Assembly: GCA_003138975.1 (NCBI GenBank)
Contig: PLHQ01000120.1
Span: forward strand, 1-64,000
Length of the DNA: 64,000 bases
Source: Acidobacteriaceae bacterium
GTDB taxonomy: Bacteria > Acidobacteriota > Terriglobia > Terriglobales > Acidobacteriaceae
Direction: 5' to 3'
Each line of letters opens with the position of its first letter. The first letter of the stretch is position 1. Both the position numbers and the translations under genes were made by a program. A model generated the notes under the pieces. It saw nothing but the letters and a program-made list of their open reading frames with translations. It made no database searches and was not told where the DNA came from. This document shows positions 60,490-64,000 of the stretch, piece by piece.

Positions 60490-60690
60490 CTACTGCGCAG
60501 AGAATACGACTTCTTTGGCGGTCCTCCTCGTGTACAAGAGGAACTTCCCGTCTTCTTCCACCATCTGGATCTGAAAGTCTTCGTTCTGATATGACTCCGC
60601 TGCGCGGGACGCTTCTTCTCTGTTGTCGTAGAGCTGCCCATCCCACATGAACTTCATGCCATCGCTGATCATCGAGAGATTCGGGCTCAT
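60490..60690 (-). CDS. Small hypothetical protein (66 aa) in hydrogenase operon
   Basis: MSPNLSMISDGMKFMWDGQLYDNREEASRAAESYQ...; ATGA overlap with the protease stop. Confidence 0.65.
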   Translation of the reverse strand: MSPNLSMISDGMKFMWDGQLYDNREEASRAAESYQNEDFQIQMVEEDGKFLLYTRRTAKEVVFSAQ

Positions 60691-61274
60691 ACGATGCCTC
60701 CAGCCTGCTCATACCGTGCGGCGAAAACGTTTCTCACTGGCGGCGCTGTGGCGCGGGGGAAATATTCGCGGACCAGCCACTCCGACGCCTGGGGCACAGC
60801 GCTACTGACTGCTTTCGACAAGCCCTGAGAGATCTCTTCTGGCAGTGGCCCGGTTTGGCAGGCGAGCACCCGCACTTCAACTCCACAGCTTTCTTGCAAC
60901 TCGCGCAACAAATTGGACGTGGGCAACTGGTGCATCGAGAAATCGTCGAGTTTGGCCACAGGAATCTCGGCGGGATCGATCTCGAATATCTCGCCGGCAC
61001 TGCGTCCGGCATCGATCGCGTCCAGGATGAGCAAGCGCTGCGGACGGGCGGAGCTCAGGCAAAGCGTAAATAACAGCTTGCGTACGCCCGTGCCGGCGTC
61101 CAGCAAGCAAACGGCTTCGGGCACTTGGTAGTGTGCCTCGAGATAGTCAACTACCGCGCACCCGAATCCGTCATCTCCAAACAGAATATTCCCGCAGCCG
61201 AGCACCAGGGTCGGCTTCCGACAGAAATCGGGAAGATCCGATTGATCGACCTGGGATTGATCGATCTCCCCCAT
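60687..61274 (-). CDS. Hydrogenase maturation protease (HycI/HoxW family)
   Basis: Start MGEIDQSQVDQ at 61274; LVLGCGNILFGDDGFGCAVVDYLE, LLDAGTG. Confidence 0.92.
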   Translation of the reverse strand: MGEIDQSQVDQSDLPDFCRKPTLVLGCGNILFGDDGFGCAVVDYLEAHYQVPEAVCLLDAGTGVRKLLFTLCLSSARPQRLLILDAIDAGRSAGEIFEIDPAEIPVAKLDDFSMHQLPTSNLLRELQESCGVEVRVLACQTGPLPEEISQGLSKAVSSAVPQASEWLVREYFPRATAPPVRNVFAARYEQAGGIV

Positions 61275-61297
61275 GCTTCCTCCTTGTTCGCTGCCGT

Positions 61298-62743
61298 TCA
61301 GTTGGCAAGCGAACCGAGCAGCTTGCCCTCCGCGTCGAAAATATCCAGCTTGACGGAGAGTTTCCCGTCCAGCCGGTGGGTCGCGCAGGACAAGCACGGA
61401 TCGTAGGCACGGATTGACATCTCCACTTTGTTCAGCACTCCCTGGTCGTACTTGCCGTCATGGATCAAACTCTTGGCGGCCTGTGTGACCGACATATTGA
61501 TGGGAGCGTTATTGTGAGTGGTGCCCACAATCAGGTTGACGTTGGTGATCAGGCCGTCGGCATCGGTGGTGTAGTCGTGGATCAGCGTGCCTCGCGGCGC
61601 TTCGGTGACGCCTATGCCTCGCGCTGCCCGCGGCGTAACCTTCACCCGGGTTTCAGTGCTGGTAATCTCGGGATCGTCCAGCAAGCGGATGGTGTTTTCG
61701 GCGTTGTAGAGCAGTTCGATCAGCCGCGCCCAATGATAGAGCAGCGTGAGCTGTGCGGGCCGCCCGAACTTCGCGCGAAACTCCTCCAGTTCGGCCTGCG
61801 CCAGCGGCGTGTCGATAAAGTCGCACACGTTGATGCGGGCCAGCGTGTTGGCACGATACACTCCCTTGGGATTATCGACATCCATGGAGAAACCTTCGCC
61901 CCACTGTTTGGCATATGGGAACTTCAAGTAGCTCCACGATTCAATGTGCTCGGAGATGAACTCCGTATAGCGATCGTAGGGAAAGTCCTGGTATGAGCCA
62001 TTGGAGGCCATCAGGCGAAGCTTTCCGTCGTAGAGGTTGAGCGCGCCGTTTTCTTTGACGGTGCCGATGAAGCCGGTAGTGATCACTCCCAGCGATTTCA
62101 CTACGTCGAGGTACTTGGGGAAGACATTCTCCTTGGCAAAGGCAATGGAGAACTTGGCGAGTTCGAGTGTGTCATCGGCCTGCTTGCGCAACTCGTCGCG
62201 TTCGGCAGGAGCCAGCGGCTTGCTGAATCCGCCAGGAACGGCGGCCTGGGGATGGATGGACTTGCCCGCCAAGGTTTCCAGCATCTTGGCGCACAGGTGG
62301 CGCACCTTTACCACTTTTCTTGCAATGTCCGGCGCAGCCTGCAGCACGCCGATGACATTGCGGATGGAATAGTCAGCGTCCGGACCGAGCAGGAAATCGG
62401 CTCCCGCCAGGAAGTAGAAGTGCAGGATGTGCTCTTCCATGTAGGCGATGCTGTTGCACAGCTCGCGCAGCTTCTTGCCGGCGGGCGGCGGCTCCACTCC
62501 AAAGACCGCGTCGCAAGCCTTGGCCGAGGCCAGGTGATGCGACCACGGGCACACACCGCAAATGCGGGGCGTAATGCGGGGAAGGTCTTCCACCGGGCGT
62601 CCGATGCAAAACTTTTCGAAGCCGCGCAGTTCAATGACGTTCACTCGGGCGGTGTCCACGTTGCCGGCATCATTGAGCTGAATAGTCACCTTGGCGTGGC
62701 CCTCGATGCGGGTGACAGGTTGAATGACGAGTGTCTTTGCCAT
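61298..62743 (-). CDS. [NiFe]-hydrogenase large subunit, group 3-like (MvhA)
   Basis: 481 aa; RICGVC (L1) and DPCLSCATH (L2) nickel-ligand motifs; next to MvhG/MvhD/HdrA genes. Confidence 0.95.
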   Translation of the reverse strand: MAKTLVIQPVTRIEGHAKVTIQLNDAGNVDTARVNVIELRGFEKFCIGRPVEDLPRITPRICGVCPWSHHLASAKACDAVFGVEPPPAGKKLRELCNSIAYMEEHILHFYFLAGADFLLGPDADYSIRNVIGVLQAAPDIARKVVKVRHLCAKMLETLAGKSIHPQAAVPGGFSKPLAPAERDELRKQADDTLELAKFSIAFAKENVFPKYLDVVKSLGVITTGFIGTVKENGALNLYDGKLRLMASNGSYQDFPYDRYTEFISEHIESWSYLKFPYAKQWGEGFSMDVDNPKGVYRANTLARINVCDFIDTPLAQAELEEFRAKFGRPAQLTLLYHWARLIELLYNAENTIRLLDDPEITSTETRVKVTPRAARGIGVTEAPRGTLIHDYTTDADGLITNVNLIVGTTHNNAPINMSVTQAAKSLIHDGKYDQGVLNKVEMSIRAYDPCLSCATHRLDGKLSVKLDIFDAEGKLLGSLAN

Positions 62744-62746
62744 GGA

Positions 62747-63673
62747 TCACCTCCGGGGCATTGGCCGCAGACGGCCAGCGCCAGCAAAACGGTTGAAGGT
62801 TGCGGCCCGATCCGGAATCTGCTTGGGATCAAGTCCGATGGAAGAAAGCGCCCCCATCATGTCCACCATGGGATTGGCTTTGTCCGACAACGGGCCAAAG
62901 CAACCCTCGCATGGCATGTAGGCGCGGATGCAACGCGGGTTTCCCTCGCTGCCACCACAGCCAGCACGCGTCGCCGGCCCCAGACACAGGATGCCTTGCT
63001 CCATCAGGCAGCGCATTTCGCTCAGTGGCGCTCCCGGCTTGAAGTCCGGCGCATCCAGTCGGCGCTTCAGCGTAGTGACCGCCTTCTTTTCGCGTTTGGT
63101 GGGACACTCGTCGCAAACGCTCTTAGACGCCAACGCGGGCAGGGGCTTGCCTTCAAGAAGAGCAACCAGGGCCCCAGCCACCATCTCTGGCGTGGTTGGA
63201 CATCCGGGCAGATACGCATCCACCTTCACGACTTCGTGGACCGCGTAGACTCGGTCGGTCAGAGCGGGAATCTGCTCGTGGGGTAAGCCGTTCTTCTCCG
63301 TTGTCACGCTGTCGCGGTAAACCTTCTCCAGAAGCTCTTCCGTGCTGAACTGATTTGCCAGAGCCGGTATGCCGCCAAAGCAGGCACAAGAACCTAGAGA
63401 GATCAGGATCTTGCACTTCTTGCGCATTTCTTGCGCCAGTTTCTTGTGCTCTTCGCTACGGATTCCTCCAGATATCAGCCCGACATCCGCCGCGGGGATT
63501 TCCATCTCTGTACCTTCGCCCGTCTGACCGTAAAGCTTGTGGTCCATCAGGACTGGCATGTGCACGATTTCCACTTGTTTGAGTACGTCGAGTAGCGGTT
63601 CACCGATGTCGAGGATGGTTACCTCGCAACCCCCGCATATGGCGAACCATTCTTCGGCAAGTCGAGCTGCCAT
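62747..63673 (-). CDS. [NiFe]-hydrogenase small subunit (MvhG-like)
   Basis: 308 aa; ICGGCEVTILD, SLGSCACFGGIPA, YLPGCPTTPEMV, C-terminal Cys-rich CLGPATRAGCGGSEGNPRCIRAYMPCEGCFGP. Confidence 0.94.
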   Translation of the reverse strand: MAARLAEEWFAICGGCEVTILDIGEPLLDVLKQVEIVHMPVLMDHKLYGQTGEGTEMEIPAADVGLISGGIRSEEHKKLAQEMRKKCKILISLGSCACFGGIPALANQFSTEELLEKVYRDSVTTEKNGLPHEQIPALTDRVYAVHEVVKVDAYLPGCPTTPEMVAGALVALLEGKPLPALASKSVCDECPTKREKKAVTTLKRRLDAPDFKPGAPLSEMRCLMEQGILCLGPATRAGCGGSEGNPRCIRAYMPCEGCFGPLSDKANPMVDMMGALSSIGLDPKQIPDRAATFNRFAGAGRLRPMPRR

Positions 63674-63736
63674 GCTGCACCTCCCTACCGGACTTGAATT
63701 AGTGCTGCTTCGTTCTCGTCTCCTGCGATCTGTTAC

Positions 63737-63772
63737 TTACGGCGTTTATTACGGCGTTTATTACGGCGTTCG
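63737..63772. repeat. 12-bp tandem repeat, three copies
   Basis: ttacggcgttta x2 + ttacggcgttcg. Confidence 0.8.
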
Positions 63773-64000
63773 ATACGGGCTTGGACCGAGCTTCCTAACC
63801 TGCTCCGCCATCTCCCAAGGCACGTGGGCAAAGCGCGATTCTTCGGAAGCCGAGACCCACTGCAGCCGGAAACACTCCGGCTCCAATCCCAAATTCTCCA
63901 GTATTAGGTTGTTAGGATGGGCACGCGAGTGGGCCCACAGGTTGTCATCGCGGTAATGGCAGTGGACGGGATAACAGTCCAGAACTGGCGCGTCTTTCCA
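63761..64000 (-). CDS. Second MvhD-family delta subunit, C-terminal part (runs off window end)
   Basis: Minus strand from 64000: WKDAPVLDCYPVHCHYRDDNLWAHSRAHPNNLILENLGLEPECFRLQWVSASEESRFAHVPWEMAEQVRKLGPSPYRTP*; aligns by eye to the C-terminus of the MvhD at 54423-54836. Confidence 0.85.
   Translation of the reverse strand, partial: WKDAPVLDCYPVHCHYRDDNLWAHSRAHPNNLILENLGLEPECFRLQWVSASEESRFAHVPWEMAEQVRKLGPSPYRTP

Noticed and set aside
62252-63286. 344-aa plus-strand ORF
   Set aside because: Antisense to the hydrogenase subunits.
63537-63956. 139-aa plus-strand ORF with GVYYGVYYGVRYG repeat
   Set aside because: Antisense to the MvhG N-terminus and MvhD2; the peptide repeat only reflects the 12-bp DNA tandem repeat.
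1-64000. CRISPR array, transposase, integrase or prophage genes
   Set aside because: None seen; the only repeats are short palindromes, a 3-copy 12-bp tandem and two ACCACAGAG copies.

Overview
The window is about 64 kb of high-GC bacterial chromosome. Gene content (Oar/TonB-like receptor with a carboxypeptidase-regulatory N-terminus, several CRTAC1/ASPIC-UnbV FG-GAP proteins, multihaem cytochromes, split Rieske/cyt b complex) resembles Acidobacteriota, but this is inferred by eye, not by a search. I saw no rRNA, tRNA, CRISPR array, transposase or phage genes. Main blocks: (1) 1.9-10.1 kb, a pentahaem cytochrome/TPR protein translationally coupled to CRTAC1-type FG-GAP proteins; (2) 17.6-25.0 kb, a respiratory operon with a plastocyanin-like protein, a GltD-like FAD/FeS protein, Rieske, cyt b split into two subunits, an octahaem cytochrome c and an Ig-like/cytochrome c fusion; (3) 25.5-37 kb, a carbohydrate locus (Oar/TonB receptor, alpha-galactosidase-like enzyme with PKD domain, PfkB kinase, uncharacterised GH-like protein, DeoR regulator, amidohydrolase) with a recurrent 13-bp motif in four upstream regions; (4) 43.6-45.8 kb, a GH9 cellulase preceded by a near-perfect palindrome; (5) 46.4-53 kb, an aa3-type cytochrome c oxidase operon; (6) 53.8-64 kb, a [NiFe]-hydrogenase/HdrA cluster (MvhG, MvhA, maturation protease, HdrC-cytochrome b fusion, 1489-aa HdrA containing a GltD module, MvhD, an unlisted 35-aa membrane ORF, a degenerate P-loop kinase, and a second MvhD paralogue running off the window end). 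The strongest candidates for something undescribed are the HdrB-less hydrogenase-HdrA/GltD-membrane cytochrome b system and the matching CRP-type sites plus paralogous copper proteins that head both respiratory operons.
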